Assembly (NCBI GenBank): GCA_020860445.1
Contig: JAJBUH010000127.1
Location: 1-37,494 of the forward strand
Reading direction: 5' to 3'
From: Bacteroidales bacterium
GTDB taxonomy: Bacteria; Bacteroidota; Bacteroidia; Bacteroidales; Muribaculaceae
DNA length: 37,494 nucleotides
In this document: positions 25,250-34,713 of the stretch, piece by piece
How positions within the stretch are numbered: position 1 is the first letter of the stretch
How the letters are laid out: each line of letters opens with the position of its first letter
Program-made: the position numbers and the translations under genes
The notes under the pieces: generated by a model
What the model saw: the letters and a program-made list of their open reading frames with translations, nothing else
Told to the model about the DNA's origin: nothing
Database searches by the model: none

Positions 25250-25323
25250 GTGAAAAATGAAGAATGAAAAGTGAAAAATTAAGAATGAAAAATAATTATT
25301 CATTTTTCATTCTTAATTTTTCA
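25250..25323. repeat. AT-rich repeats ending in a perfect 21-base inverted repeat
   Basis: GAAAAATGAAGAATGAAAA-type units precede a perfect inverted repeat with arms at 25273-25293 and 25302-25322. The arm includes the phosphofructokinase stop codon on the minus strand. It could terminate transcription. The units are like those at 16875-16916. Confidence 0.7.
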
Positions 25324-26970
25324 TTTGTCCAGTTGTTCGTACTGGAGGGTGAGCGAGGGTTGGTCGCAGACCTCGGCCGGACCGAAGTATTGGATAGGAC
25401 CGGGATATACGTAGCAGGTCTCTTTGGCCCACTTGTCGCGCTTTGAGGCGAATTTGAGGAACGGACGGCCATTGAGGTCGACGAGAGCCTTTTGGATTAC
25501 AGGCTTCATCTCGCCGTGGCGGCGCTCCATGTTCATCATCATGGTGATTGGAATACCGCCAGCCACCCATTGCTCAGCGCGCTTGCACAGGTCGCGCACG
25601 CTCGACATGTAGCCGGTGACGCCAGCGCGGATCAGGCACGAAGCGTTGAAGCCGAGAGCGTAGCAATAGTCAGCGTCGAAGTTTGACGGAGCGGCGCAGC
25701 GGCCTTCGTAGCCGAAGAAGTGGTGCATAGCGGCGAATTTGCCCTTGTACTTGCCCTCTTCCTTCATCTGGGCCAGCTTGCGGCCTACCATCTCGCTGAG
25801 CAGCTTCTCGGTCTCGATGAGCGACACTTGCACGTTGCCGTGGGGGTCGCGGTCGAGAGTGAGTTGGCGAGCAACGCCCTCGGGGAGCGAAGCGTAAGCC
25901 TTGGCATTCTCCTCTGACAGGTGCGAGAGCACCCACTCGCGCTGTTCGGCAGCCGAGAGAGCGGCAAACTCATCAGCGTTGGCAGCGAGCAGGTCGTTGA
26001 GCTCGGCGATGAGGCGCTTGATAGCGGGGATAAACTCGATGAGGCCCTCGGGGATAAGCACAGTGCCGAAGTTGAGGCCTTCGTCAGCGCGGTTAGCCAC
26101 GATGTTGGCGATGTATTCCACCACATCGTCGAGGGTTTGGTCCTTAGCTTCAACCTCCTCCGAGATGATGCACACGTTGGGTTGGCATTGCAGAGCGCAC
26201 TCCAGAGCGATGTGGCTGGCTGAGCGGCCCATCAGCTTGATGAAGTGCCAGTATTTCTTTGATGAGTTGCAGTCGCGTTGGATATTGCCGATCACCTCGC
26301 TGTAGACCTTGGTGGCGGTGTCAAAGCCGAATGAGGTCTCGATCAGATTGTTCTTGAGGTCGCCGTCGATGGTCTTGGGCACACCGATTACTTGCACGCC
26401 AGCGCCGATTTGCTTGTAGTATTCGGCGAGCACAGCGGCATTGGTATTTGAGTCGTCGCCGCCGATGATCACCAGGGCGGTGATGCCGAGCTGCTTTAGG
26501 ATCTCGAGACCCTTGTCAAACTGCTCTTTCTTCTCGAGTTTGGTACGGCCAGAACCGATCATGTCGAAACCGCCAGTGTTGCGATATTCATCGATGATGT
26601 CGGCTGTGAGTTCTTTGTAGTCATGGTCGACAAGACCGCCGGGGCCCATCAGGAAACCATAGAGCTTGCTGCCCTTGTTGATTTTCTTGAGACCGTCGAA
26701 GAGGCCGCAAATCACATTGTGTCCGCCAGGAGCTTGGCCGCCTGATAGGATTACGCCCACGTTGATAGGTTGACCCAGCTGGGGATTGGGGTTCTTTTCA
26801 AATGTGATCTCGGGCAGACCGTAGGTGTTGGGGAAGAGGGCCTTAATTTCTTCCTGGTTTGCCACCGACTGGGTGGGCTTGCCTTCTACGGCTTTCACAG
26901 CACCCTTGAGTGCGTAGGGCAGCTTAGGTTGATAAGCTGCGCGTGCCTTTTGCAATGCGCTCTTTTTCAT
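25321..26970 (-). CDS. PPi-dependent phosphofructokinase, long form
   Basis: This enzyme moves phosphate from pyrophosphate to fructose 6-phosphate (reversibly) in glycolysis. It has [20 protein letters not shown] near residue 70 and [18 protein letters not shown] near 170. GGDD rather than GGDG marks PPi use. [22 protein letters not shown] near 205 and [20 protein letters not shown] near 247 are catalytic and sugar-binding parts. The length of 549 matches the long family, which resembles the plant beta subunit. A TAACTTTG -7 box lies on the minus strand at 27021-27014, giving a leader of about 40 bases. Confidence 0.95.
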   Translation of the reverse strand: MKKSALQKARAAYQPKLPYALKGAVKAVEGKPTQSVANQEEIKALFPNTYGLPEITFEKNPNPQLGQPINVGVILSGGQAPGGHNVICGLFDGLKKINKGSKLYGFLMGPGGLVDHDYKELTADIIDEYRNTGGFDMIGSGRTKLEKKEQFDKGLEILKQLGITALVIIGGDDSNTNAAVLAEYYKQIGAGVQVIGVPKTIDGDLKNNLIETSFGFDTATKVYSEVIGNIQRDCNSSKKYWHFIKLMGRSASHIALECALQCQPNVCIISEEVEAKDQTLDDVVEYIANIVANRADEGLNFGTVLIPEGLIEFIPAIKRLIAELNDLLAANADEFAALSAAEQREWVLSHLSEENAKAYASLPEGVARQLTLDRDPHGNVQVSLIETEKLLSEMVGRKLAQMKEEGKYKGKFAAMHHFFGYEGRCAAPSNFDADYCYALGFNASCLIRAGVTGYMSSVRDLCKRAEQWVAGGIPITMMMNMERRHGEMKPVIQKALVDLNGRPFLKFASKRDKWAKETCYVYPGPIQYFGPAEVCDQPSLTLQYEQLDK

Positions 26971-27013
26971 TATGATAGTTTCTTTTTGTAAGAATATATT
27001 GCGTTTTACTTTG

Positions 27014-27021
27014 CAAAGTTA
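27014..27021 (-). promoter_or_regulatory. -7 box of the PPi-phosphofructokinase gene
   Basis: TAACTTTG on the minus strand is 43 bases before the ATG. The -33 region is a T run rather than a clean TTTG. Confidence 0.5.
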
Positions 27022-27099
27022 ACAATTATTTCTTAATCCGCGAAAAAAATAACATACTTTTGTCTCACCGATTGGCCCTTTTGACCAATGGTTTAAACA

Positions 27100-27122
27100 A
27101 AAAGGCCCATAATGGGCCTTTT
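27100..27122 (-). terminator. Terminator of the exopolysaccharide transcription unit
   Basis: AAAGGCCCATAATGGGCCTTT forms an inverted repeat with 9-base arms just past the kinase stop at 27125. On the minus strand it is followed by TTTTTG. A second short hairpin (ATTGG / CCAAT) lies at about 27071-27089. Confidence 0.75.
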
Positions 27123-27124
27123 CG

Positions 27125-29608
27125 TTATTTATCACTGGTATATGAGCCGTATTTGTAACCGTACTTGTAGCCATATTTGTAGCCGTACTTGTAACCATAG
27201 TGGCCTGAGCCACCCTGGGTGCCGTTGAGCAGCAAGCACAGGTTCTTGTATTTGCCGCTCTTGTAGAAATTCTCTACCTCGGGCAGCATCGAGCGGTCGA
27301 AGAGACCGGCGCGGATCACAAAGATGGTCTTATCGGCCAACTGGTTGATAATCGAGGCATCAGCCACAACCTCGACGGGCGGACAGTCGAGGAACACATA
27401 GTCGTATTCCTTCTTCAGTTCTTGCAGCAACTCGGGCAGACGCTGCGAGAAGAGCAGTTCGGTCGGGTTGGGAGGCAGAGTGCCAACCGGGATAAGGTCA
27501 ACCTTGGTGCCGCTGGCATTGTGGATAATCAGGTCTTGCACCGATTCAGTAGTGCGCTCGGCCAGATAGTCGGCAATGCCCTTCTTGGGACGGCCGCCGT
27601 ATTTCGACAGCTGAGCCTTGCGCAGGTCGAGGTCGACGCACAGCACCTTCTGGCCCTTGAGCGCCAACGAATCGGCGAGGTTGAAGGTGATGAAGGTTTT
27701 GCCCGAACCCGGGTTGGCGCTGGTCATAGCCACCATGTGATGACCCTTGCCGAGCATAAACTCCAAGTTGGTACGCACCACACGGAATGCCTCATTGATC
27801 ACATTACGGCTGCCCTCTTGCACCACGATAGCCTCAGCGCCGTGCACAAGCTGAGTCTTGCCGATGTTGCGACCAAGTATGCGGTGGTTGAGTTTGCTCT
27901 CTTTCTTCTTGATAGTCGAGGCTTCGGGGATTTCGCCCACAAATGGCAACGAGAGTTTCTCGAGGTCCTTACGGCCGCGCACCACAGTGTTGAACATATC
28001 CTGCAGATAGATGATAGCCACGGGTATCACAATGCCGATGACGAAGGCTACGAGCAGCACCTGAGCCTTTTTGGGCGAGGTAGGACGCTTGCTGCCGCCC
28101 GGCTCATCGATGATGCGGGTGTTGTAGGCGGTGAATGCTTGCGACAACTCATTCTCTTCGCGCTTTTGCAGCAAGAAGAGGTATAGGGCCTCCTTGACCT
28201 TCTGCTGACGCTCGACAGAGAGCAGATACTTAGCCTGTCCGGGGTTGCTGGCGATTTGGCTGGTAGCCCTGCCGGCTGTTGCTTGCTGGCTGCGTATCTG
28301 AGTGTTAAGAGCGGTGATCTGGTTGTCGATAGCGGTGATCATAGCGCTGCGCATTTCGCTCAGGCTGCGGTCCATCTCTACTACCAATGGGTTCTTGGTC
28401 GAGCTATAAGCAACCAGGCTGTTGCGCTCGAGCAGCTTATTGTTGTAGTCATTGATTTGCGTGGCCAGACTGTTGTCGTTGAGGCCTGAGGATACGGGCA
28501 TCACTTGGAATTTGTTGGCATCGTTGGCCAGATAATTCCTGATGTAGCGAGCCATGTAGAGCTGGTTGTTGAGTTCGGTGATGCTCATCTCGGCATCGGT
28601 GGCTTGCTTCATATACATCGAGGCCACGTCCTGCACGTCGGGAATCAGGTGCTGGCTCTTGTAGGTCGAGATATCGCTATCCACATCGCCCAGCTCGTCC
28701 TCGATGATGCCGAGACGGTCGTTGATGAACATCGAGGTGCTCACGGCGATTTGGTTCTCATCCTTCACCCAGTTCTCGTTATACACCTGGATCAGGGTAG
28801 CCAGAATGTCATCGCCGCGCTGTATCGACACATCCTTGACGCGCAGCAAGATCACGCTCGACTTGTCATCGTCTTGGCCTACAGTGAGTTCGTCGCAATA
28901 TTTCTCAATTGCATCGTGGAGATCCGACTTGTAAACATAAATCTCCTCAAGTTTCTTAGCGGTGCTCTCCTCCCCCTCGCCGAGCACTGGAGGCAAAAAG
29001 GCGGGATTGGGAGTGATCACCACGCGGCCGATAGGCGTGGCGATGGTGTCGAGCACCATGCCGGTGAGGGGCTTGGCAATGTCAATTTCCTCCTTATCGA
29101 GCTCAAACTCGTCGAGCACGACTTGGCGAGTGACTGAGTTGAGAATCAAGCGGAATTTGGCTGCCTGCTTGTTGTTGAGGTCGATGGTGTTGGCCTCGAC
29201 GGGCAGGTTGGTGCCGTAGAGGGTAACGCGGTGGAATGTGCCGGGAGCCTGGTAGTTGAAGTCAAGCTTCAAGCGCCGCACAACCCCCTCCATAATCGAT
29301 GAGGATTTCGTCGTGAGCATCTCATTGCTGAGATTCACATTTGTGGTGAACATGCCAAAATCCTCAAAGGCCTCGGCCACATTGGCCGACGACTTGCCCT
29401 TTGAGTTCTCTTTGATCAGCACCAACGCCGTGCGAGTGTACACCGGCGGGGTGCGTAATATGTACAATACTGCCAGGCTAAGGCACAGTATGATTGAGAT
29501 CACAAACCAGTACCATCGGCTGACACACAAATAAAGCAAATCTTTTAGGTTGAGGCCAGCTTCCTCTTCTTGCTGGCTTTCGATTGTCTTTTCGGCGACT
29601 TCGGTCAT
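27125..29608 (-). CDS. Wzc-like bacterial tyrosine kinase (BY-kinase) with YGYK-repeat tail
   Basis: The 827-residue inner-membrane protein controls chain length and export of exopolysaccharide. TM1 is WYWFVISIILCLSLAVLYIL (about 33-52). A Wzz domain and coiled coils follow, then TM2 VLLVAFVIGIVIPVAII (about 515-535). The cytoplasmic kinase has Walker A (TSANPGSGKTFITFNLA, P-loop at about 634), Walker A' (VLCVDLDLRKAQLS) and Walker B (YVFLDCPPVEVVAD). The last 24 residues contain ten tyrosines in YGYK repeats, the usual autophosphorylation cluster. It is the last gene of a unit starting with a Wza-like gene. It is a complete kinase. Confidence 0.93.
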   Translation of the reverse strand: MTEVAEKTIESQQEEEAGLNLKDLLYLCVSRWYWFVISIILCLSLAVLYILRTPPVYTRTALVLIKENSKGKSSANVAEAFEDFGMFTTNVNLSNEMLTTKSSSIMEGVVRRLKLDFNYQAPGTFHRVTLYGTNLPVEANTIDLNNKQAAKFRLILNSVTRQVVLDEFELDKEEIDIAKPLTGMVLDTIATPIGRVVITPNPAFLPPVLGEGEESTAKKLEEIYVYKSDLHDAIEKYCDELTVGQDDDKSSVILLRVKDVSIQRGDDILATLIQVYNENWVKDENQIAVSTSMFINDRLGIIEDELGDVDSDISTYKSQHLIPDVQDVASMYMKQATDAEMSITELNNQLYMARYIRNYLANDANKFQVMPVSSGLNDNSLATQINDYNNKLLERNSLVAYSSTKNPLVVEMDRSLSEMRSAMITAIDNQITALNTQIRSQQATAGRATSQIASNPGQAKYLLSVERQQKVKEALYLFLLQKREENELSQAFTAYNTRIIDEPGGSKRPTSPKKAQVLLVAFVIGIVIPVAIIYLQDMFNTVVRGRKDLEKLSLPFVGEIPEASTIKKKESKLNHRILGRNIGKTQLVHGAEAIVVQEGSRNVINEAFRVVRTNLEFMLGKGHHMVAMTSANPGSGKTFITFNLADSLALKGQKVLCVDLDLRKAQLSKYGGRPKKGIADYLAERTTESVQDLIIHNASGTKVDLIPVGTLPPNPTELLFSQRLPELLQELKKEYDYVFLDCPPVEVVADASIINQLADKTIFVIRAGLFDRSMLPEVENFYKSGKYKNLCLLLNGTQGGSGHYGYKYGYKYGYKYGYKYGSYTSDK
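27146..27193. repeat. 12-base tandem repeats encoding the YGYK tail
   Basis: Four copies of a 12-base unit (RCCRTAYTTGTA) are present. On the minus strand each encodes YKYG. Copy number could vary by slippage without changing frame. Confidence 0.75.
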
Positions 29609-29679
29609 CTTTGTCCTATGTAAATCGTAAGTACTCTAAGTGGTGATGTGGTATTCATAGATTGGGATGTCGGCGTGCG

Positions 29680-30462
29680 TCACTTGAATAGCAGCACCGC
29701 GAGCGACATCAGGAAGGACCCACAGGTGAGGTAGAAGCTGTACGATAGCAGAGTGTTGCCGTTGGTAGTAGCCTCGCGCTTGCGTTTGTCGTTAGGCTCT
29801 ACATACACGACATCGTTTTGCTGCAAATAAAAAACAGGAGAGGCATAGAGTGATTGGGCGTCGCAGAGGTTGACTTCGTAGACCTTTTGGTCGCCAGCCT
29901 CCTGACGGAAAACCTTTACGTTGGTGCGTTCGCCCGTGATGGCCAGGTCACCGGCGTCGGCTATTGCTTGGAGAATGGTATAGCGATCTTTTGAGATGCT
30001 GTGGCGTCCGGGATTGTTGACGTCGCCCAGCACCGACACGCCCATATTCAGGTAGTCGACCACAACAACGGGGTCGGTGACGAGTTCGCGTGCTATCAGC
30101 TCTTGGCGAATGTACACCTCAACCTGCTCGCGGGTGAGGCCGGCCACAGGAATATTGCCGATCTCGGGGAAGTCGATAGTGCCGTCGGCCTGTACGGTGT
30201 AGCCAATCTGGTTGGCCACAGTGGTGATGTTGGTGGTCTGGATGGCACCGGTCTGTAGGTTAAACATCTCAGAGAGCCTCTGGTCGGGTGTAGATACAAT
30301 GATGCGCAGCTTGTCGCCAGCCTGTATCTTGACATCGGCGGGCAACTCCACGGTCACCTCGCTGCCATTTGAGATGTCTTGGAAATATACAATATCCTTA
30401 GGCGTGGAGCATGACCAAAGAGCCAACGCAGCAACGGCTATGGGTAAGAATCGATGTTTCAT
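29680..30462 (-). CDS. Wza-like polysaccharide export lipoprotein
   Basis: The 260-residue protein forms the outer-membrane channel for exopolysaccharide. It has a lipoprotein signal (ALALWSC, Cys18), then IVYFQDISNG and the polysaccharide export domain with IQAGDKLRIIVSTPDQRLSEMFN. The SLBB domain has MGVSVLGDVNNPGRHSI near residue 150. A C-terminal hydrophobic helix (YSFYLTCGSFLMSLAVLLF) fits the outer-membrane end. It is the first gene of the unit. Its kinase partner begins 71 bases downstream. Confidence 0.9.
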   Translation of the reverse strand: MKHRFLPIAVAALALWSCSTPKDIVYFQDISNGSEVTVELPADVKIQAGDKLRIIVSTPDQRLSEMFNLQTGAIQTTNITTVANQIGYTVQADGTIDFPEIGNIPVAGLTREQVEVYIRQELIARELVTDPVVVVDYLNMGVSVLGDVNNPGRHSISKDRYTILQAIADAGDLAITGERTNVKVFRQEAGDQKVYEVNLCDAQSLYASPVFYLQQNDVVYVEPNDKRKREATTNGNTLLSYSFYLTCGSFLMSLAVLLFK

Positions 30463-30577
30463 TGCATAAGTGGCGCCTCCGCAAGGGGGAGATGGCCTAA
30501 ATGATTATTGAGTTAATGTAAAAGTCTTTTCTCTAAGTCGAAACGCATCTGTCACATAGTGGTTCGTTTCCATTGTG

Positions 30578-30608
30578 CAAAGTTACGACATTTTTCCCTT
30601 ATTTCAAA
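30578..30608 (-). promoter_or_regulatory. Promoter of the downstream exopolysaccharide unit
   Basis: On the minus strand TTTG (30608-30605) and TAACTTTG (30585-30578) are 19 bases apart. The leader to the ATG at 30462 is about 110 bases. This separates the unit from the one ending at 30705. Confidence 0.75.
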
Positions 30609-30704
30609 AAACTCGGCCATATTTGTTAAAAAATTGGCCGATTATACCTATGATTAGAGGTTTATTTGGTTAAGATTCTCGTTCGATAGTCCGATAATTG
30701 CAAA

Positions 30705-31715
30705 TTAGTGCATAAAATTGATGTTTAGCCTCACTTTGCCTCCCAGCTGCGAGGCGCCATAGACGAGCACCGTGGCTGCCGAGAGCTGGGGATGCCTCCT
30801 CACCCACTCCTTGGCTCGTTCGACCGCCGGGTCGGTAGCCTCGCCCTCGATATGCACCATGGTGGCAATAGCGCCGGGCGCTAAAGACAGCTCCGGCTCG
30901 GCTCCGCTGCCGAAGTCCAGCTCAACGCTCAGATTCTGGTAGGTTGCCCCCTTGCTTATGGATTGCTGGCGCACTGGTCGCGCTTCAGCCATTCCAGAGG
31001 ATTGCGCTGATTGGCTCGGCTGGGAGCGGCGACCGAAATATGCCGTCACGCCCACTGACACCCCAATGGCCCAGTCCACCCTCTGCGCCCGATAGTCAAA
31101 TTGGCCATGCTCCAGGTCAAAACTGCTGGGATAGAAGTCAGCTGATATGCGCGCATCGACCGAAATCCTCTTGCTATCGCCAATAAAGCGGCTGTATTGC
31201 AGGGCCGCATGGGCGGCAAGTTCGTTAGAACTGATTCCCTGCCCTCGGTAATTGAGATGATGCACCATGCCCAATCCTACGCCCAGGGTCAGGCGGTACA
31301 TGCTCGCTCGGCGCGGATGCGCTATGCGCGTCAGGTCCCAGAGCAGCCATCCGCTCGCATCCCACACCTGGGTCTTCATCTTCCAATACTCCTGCCCGTC
31401 GGCTGTGCGCATTGCCATGCCGCAGCGATAAGCATCATCCTCGTAAGGCGTGTAGCCACGGTAATCGCCATAACTGGCCTCTATCTTGATGCCGAATGCC
31501 GGCACTACCCATTTGCCGATACCAACGCTGTAATGATTCGACACAGTGCCGGAGAAATCTCCGAGCTTGGCATAGTCGCCTCGGAAGGTGTGCATTCCAG
31601 CCATGGCCGAGGCCATAAAGTCTGTCTCGCCCAGTTGGTGCTCTTGCGCTGCAACGCCACAGGCCAGGGCAATAGCCGTAATCATTGTCAATAATCTTGG
31701 TATGAGTGTGCTCAT
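30705..31715 (-). CDS. Outer membrane beta-barrel protein of unknown role
   Basis: The 336-residue protein has a signal peptide (MITAIALACGVAAQ). The first 220 residues are barrel-like strands (VSNHYSVGIGKWVVPAFGIKIE, RLTLGVGLGMVHHLNY and WAIGVSVGVTAYFG). A Ser/Gln-rich linker (RRSQPSQSAQSSG) leads to a soluble end (VRRHPQLSAATVLVYGASQ, then KVRLNINFMH). The end may be a periplasmic domain but I do not recognise it. The start overlaps the acetyltransferase stop by four bases. It is the last gene of the upstream exopolysaccharide unit. Confidence 0.65.
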   Translation of the reverse strand: MSTLIPRLLTMITAIALACGVAAQEHQLGETDFMASAMAGMHTFRGDYAKLGDFSGTVSNHYSVGIGKWVVPAFGIKIEASYGDYRGYTPYEDDAYRCGMAMRTADGQEYWKMKTQVWDASGWLLWDLTRIAHPRRASMYRLTLGVGLGMVHHLNYRGQGISSNELAAHAALQYSRFIGDSKRISVDARISADFYPSSFDLEHGQFDYRAQRVDWAIGVSVGVTAYFGRRSQPSQSAQSSGMAEARPVRQQSISKGATYQNLSVELDFGSGAEPELSLAPGAIATMVHIEGEATDPAVERAKEWVRRHPQLSAATVLVYGASQLGGKVRLNINFMH

Positions 31716-32317
31716 AGATTAATATGGCTTTTGCTCAGGGCAAAGGCGAGGTATCCTCCGCCGATGGGTTTTTCTGACACTACGCGGCAACCATGGCGCA
31801 TCGAACGCAACGAGGCTGGATTGTCCTGCGCCACCGTGGCCATCATGCGCAGCCCAAGGCAGGAGCATATCGTGGCGCTGGCACTCCACATGCTGCGTCC
31901 TACTCCTTGGCTTGTATGCGGCTGGGCGACATAGAGCCCCTGAAAAGTCTTGCCAACGCAGAACACTCTCAAGAAAAAGTAGCCAACTAATTCGCCCGAA
32001 CCGAGATGCGTAGCCTTCATCATCAAAAATCCTCCTGAGCGATAGAGTCTTTGCAATGTCTGTAGGTCAAAATCATGAGGGTGAAAATTCTTGACATACA
32101 CTGGGTTAGCAGAAAGCAACAGTTGACTGATGGCACTCAAATCAGCATCTTTGGCCAAACTCAACCTGTACCCATCGGGCGACTCAGCCTCAAGTATCGG
32201 GTTCAAATCATCGCCCAACGCAGGGTAACGCAATCGGCACAGCAAGCCGTTTGCCCACTCCAATGCTCGCCAAATCCAAGGGAGCTTATGCTTGCATTTT
32301 ATCAAGAACCTCAGCAT
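31712..32317 (-). CDS. GNAT family acetyltransferase
   Basis: The 201-residue protein has the GNAT core: LSLAKDADLSAISQLLLSAN near residue 52, GELVGYFFLRVFCVGKTFQGLYVAQPHTSQGVGRSMW near 107-143 (with the acetyl-CoA loop pattern Q-x-x-G-x-G-R) and AQDNPASLRSM near 165. It is probably an N- or O-acetyltransferase acting on a nucleotide sugar or glycan precursor, judging from its place in the locus. The 5' end overlaps the glycosyltransferase by 32 bases, and the 3' end overlaps the next gene by four. Confidence 0.75.
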   Translation of the reverse strand: MLRFLIKCKHKLPWIWRALEWANGLLCRLRYPALGDDLNPILEAESPDGYRLSLAKDADLSAISQLLLSANPVYVKNFHPHDFDLQTLQRLYRSGGFLMMKATHLGSGELVGYFFLRVFCVGKTFQGLYVAQPHTSQGVGRSMWSASATICSCLGLRMMATVAQDNPASLRSMRHGCRVVSEKPIGGGYLAFALSKSHINL

Positions 32318-33458
32318 AAAAATCCATTTGACAATTCCTTACAAATTTAGCCTCAAACTTTTGAGCCACAGCCGCTCGGGCGTTGGCTCCCATAGCTCTT
32401 CTCATTTTTCCCGACGAAGCGATAGCGGCCATGTGCCGAGCCATAGCCTTATAGTCGTTGACGGGTGCGACATAACCATTGACTCCCGAACGAATTATCT
32501 CGCGGCTGCCATTCACATCAGTGACAATGCAAGGCAGACCCATCGCGCCTGCCTCAAGCACTACGTTTGGAAAACCCTCGCGTCGGCTTGGCAGCACCAG
32601 GCAGTCGGCCATGGCGTAGAGCCATCTCACATCTTTTTGCCAAGGCAGCACGGTCACCCATCTTGGAACAATTTCTCGGATTTCGCCCTCCAGTATCTCG
32701 TCTTCGTCAGGCCGACTTCCGGCCATCACAAGCATCCCCTTGTGGCCTCGCTGGCAAAATAGCCTGAAGGCTTGGAGCATCTCTCTTATTCCCTTGTCAA
32801 TGCTGAAACGACCAACATAGAGAAAAATCACTACTTGCTCTCGAATGCCCAACTCTACCCTACCCCTCGTCAAATCAGTGACCGCCAAAGCCGCTAAGGA
32901 ATAGTGGTTTAGGTCAACTCCCCTCACATTGCCATTGCCTAGAATCTTGACCTCTTTGTTAGGACACACGCCTCTGACCAAGTCATCTTTTACTCCCTGT
33001 CCCTCAGCTATGATATGTGTGGCGCATTTGCATATCATCCAATCTGACAGTCGAAAAGCCTGACGCTTCCAGCCCTTTGCAGTCGGAAACAGCAGCCCGG
33101 TGAAGGTATGCACCCTAACTTTCACTCCAGCCAGACGCGAGGCTACCATCGCAATCAGTCCGGCCTTAGGGGTCAGGCTGTGAACGCACAGCGGTTTTTC
33201 TCGCCTCAGCAGTCGCCACATTTTCAGCAGCGCCTTTGCATCGCTCCACGGGGCAATCTGCCGCTTCATTTCTACGCCGTGGGCGCTTACGCCGGTTTTT
33301 CGGCCAACCTCGCGCAGTAATTCTGACTCAGCGGCAACGATGCCCACTTCGTATTCCTTGGCCATATCCTCAAGTATAGCGCTGCAAAAAACATCAAGCG
33401 AAAGAGCCACCGTCGCGACTCTTATTATTTTCTTTTTCATGGCATTTTTCGGATTCAA
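32286..33458 (-). CDS. Family 4 glycosyltransferase
   Basis: The 390-residue cytoplasmic enzyme is a GT-B fold glycosyltransferase. The N-terminal domain contains HSLTPKAGLIAMVASRLAGVK near residue 94. The C-terminal domain has FLYVGRFSIDKGIREMLQAF near 213 and SRREGFPNVVLEAGAMGLPC near 292. The E-x(7)-E pattern of GT4 is in REGFPNVVLE. The start could be M1 or M7 (MKKKIIRV). It lies after the 78-base palindrome and overlaps the acetyltransferase. The donor sugar cannot be told. Confidence 0.9.
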   Translation of the reverse strand: MNPKNAMKKKIIRVATVALSLDVFCSAILEDMAKEYEVGIVAAESELLREVGRKTGVSAHGVEMKRQIAPWSDAKALLKMWRLLRREKPLCVHSLTPKAGLIAMVASRLAGVKVRVHTFTGLLFPTAKGWKRQAFRLSDWMICKCATHIIAEGQGVKDDLVRGVCPNKEVKILGNGNVRGVDLNHYSLAALAVTDLTRGRVELGIREQVVIFLYVGRFSIDKGIREMLQAFRLFCQRGHKGMLVMAGSRPDEDEILEGEIREIVPRWVTVLPWQKDVRWLYAMADCLVLPSRREGFPNVVLEAGAMGLPCIVTDVNGSREIIRSGVNGYVAPVNDYKAMARHMAAIASSGKMRRAMGANARAAVAQKFEAKFVRNCQMDFYAEVLDKMQA

Positions 33459-33521
33459 GTTACTTTTTAGATTAAAACTAAATCATAGAACTTGTTATAT
33501 CTCTAAGATAGAAGCGATCTA

Positions 33522-33599
33522 AACACGGAGTTCACTGAGATTCACGGAGTTCACGGAGATATCTCTGTGTACTTCGTGAATCTCAGTGTACTCCGTGTT
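33522..33599. repeat. 78-base near-perfect palindrome in the exopolysaccharide unit
   Basis: The arms at 33522-33560 and 33561-33599 match at 35 of 39 positions with no loop. The sequence is a compact form of the CACGGAG-rich element at 7896-8210. It lies between the glycosyltransferase start and the polymerase stop, inside what is probably one transcript. Confidence 0.85.
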
Positions 33600-33622
33600 A
33601 AGACCTCATATTGGATAGTCAC

Positions 33623-34708
33623 TTAAGTGATGACTAAGGTTAAACTCAGATATCCTAATAGGGTGAGGCCTATGGCTCGGTCCTGATTTCTCCAAATGCG
33701 CAATCGCACCAATGGATAGGCTATCACAAAAGGCAGCATGCACCACGACAAGTACCCTATCCTATTGTTGAAGGGCACCCTTATGAGCAATAGCCAAGCC
33801 GCATTGCACAGGCAATAGATGGATGCCAAGGCATCAAAGGCTCTGTCTGATACCCGTTTACGCACGCATACCTCCCAGATTAGCGGCAGGGGCAACATGC
33901 TGTAAAGCACGAAGTCCCAGCGGTAGCCTTGCCGAGAAAATTGGTCCATATCTATTTCCCGAGCATCGTAGGTCTGCAGGCGAGAGTCCAGGTCAAAGTC
34001 TGGCAACGCATTGGCTATCTGATTGCTGAGTAAAATGGAAATAACTAATGCTACAACCCAAACCACTATTGCCGCCTTAGGCTTTTTCAGCATAAAGCAA
34101 CCGACAATCGCGGTGCCTATCTGCAGGGCCGCGCTGTGATGCAAGGAATAGGCTATCAGCATCAGCGGAAAAGCCCAAAAGCGAGGGCCTCGGCACAGGC
34201 AAGCCACAGCGAGCACCATGATTTGGCAAGACAGGCCCGAACGTATGCCATTCACGCCGTAGGCGTAAAACATTGCCGAAGCGAGCACAAACGCCAACGC
34301 CACTGGCAGATGTCTTGGCATCAGCCTAATGGCAGCCAAGAGGGTGGCACCCATATATCCCAATTCTACTATCAAGAAGAAGCCATGGGCAGACAGCCCG
34401 GCTCTGCGACACCACTCCATGGCCATCACCCACAGCCACTCGTCGCGCCAACCAATCGTTGAGAAATCCAGGTCGAGGTCCATGTCATAGACCATGGCGT
34501 AATTGTAGGTGTCGCCGAAATACACTCCGCTGAATGGCCTTAGGCCAAGCCAAAGTCCGATTGACAAGAAGAGCAACGAGGGCACCAGTTTGCCCATCGG
34601 CTGCAATTGCAGTTTGTCGCCCGATTCCATGCAGTACATCGCGCTGAGGCTAATGCTCATTGTCGCTGCTATTGCCATATATACTGGCCAATACAGGGCT
34701 GATTCCAT
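33623..34708 (-). CDS. EpsG/Wzy-like polysaccharide polymerase
   Basis: The 361-residue protein has about ten hydrophobic segments (for example LVPSLLFLSIGLWLGL and VALAFVLASAMFYAYG). FSGVYFGDTYNYAMVYD near residue 60, YGVNGIRSGLSCQIMVLAVAC near 170 and LIAYSLHHSAALQIG near 204 match the EpsG family, in which the Arg and His are conserved. It would join repeat units of the exopolysaccharide at the periplasmic side of the inner membrane. It lies 5 bases after the Wzz-like gene. Confidence 0.8.
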   Translation of the reverse strand: MESALYWPVYMAIAATMSISLSAMYCMESGDKLQLQPMGKLVPSLLFLSIGLWLGLRPFSGVYFGDTYNYAMVYDMDLDLDFSTIGWRDEWLWVMAMEWCRRAGLSAHGFFLIVELGYMGATLLAAIRLMPRHLPVALAFVLASAMFYAYGVNGIRSGLSCQIMVLAVACLCRGPRFWAFPLMLIAYSLHHSAALQIGTAIVGCFMLKKPKAAIVVWVVALVISILLSNQIANALPDFDLDSRLQTYDAREIDMDQFSRQGYRWDFVLYSMLPLPLIWEVCVRKRVSDRAFDALASIYCLCNAAWLLLIRVPFNNRIGYLSWCMLPFVIAYPLVRLRIWRNQDRAIGLTLLGYLSLTLVIT

Positions 34709-34713
34709 CTATT

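Noticed and set aside
27422-28186. Plus-strand ORFs opposite the kinase
   Set aside because: They are shadows; the kinase motifs are clear on the minus strand.
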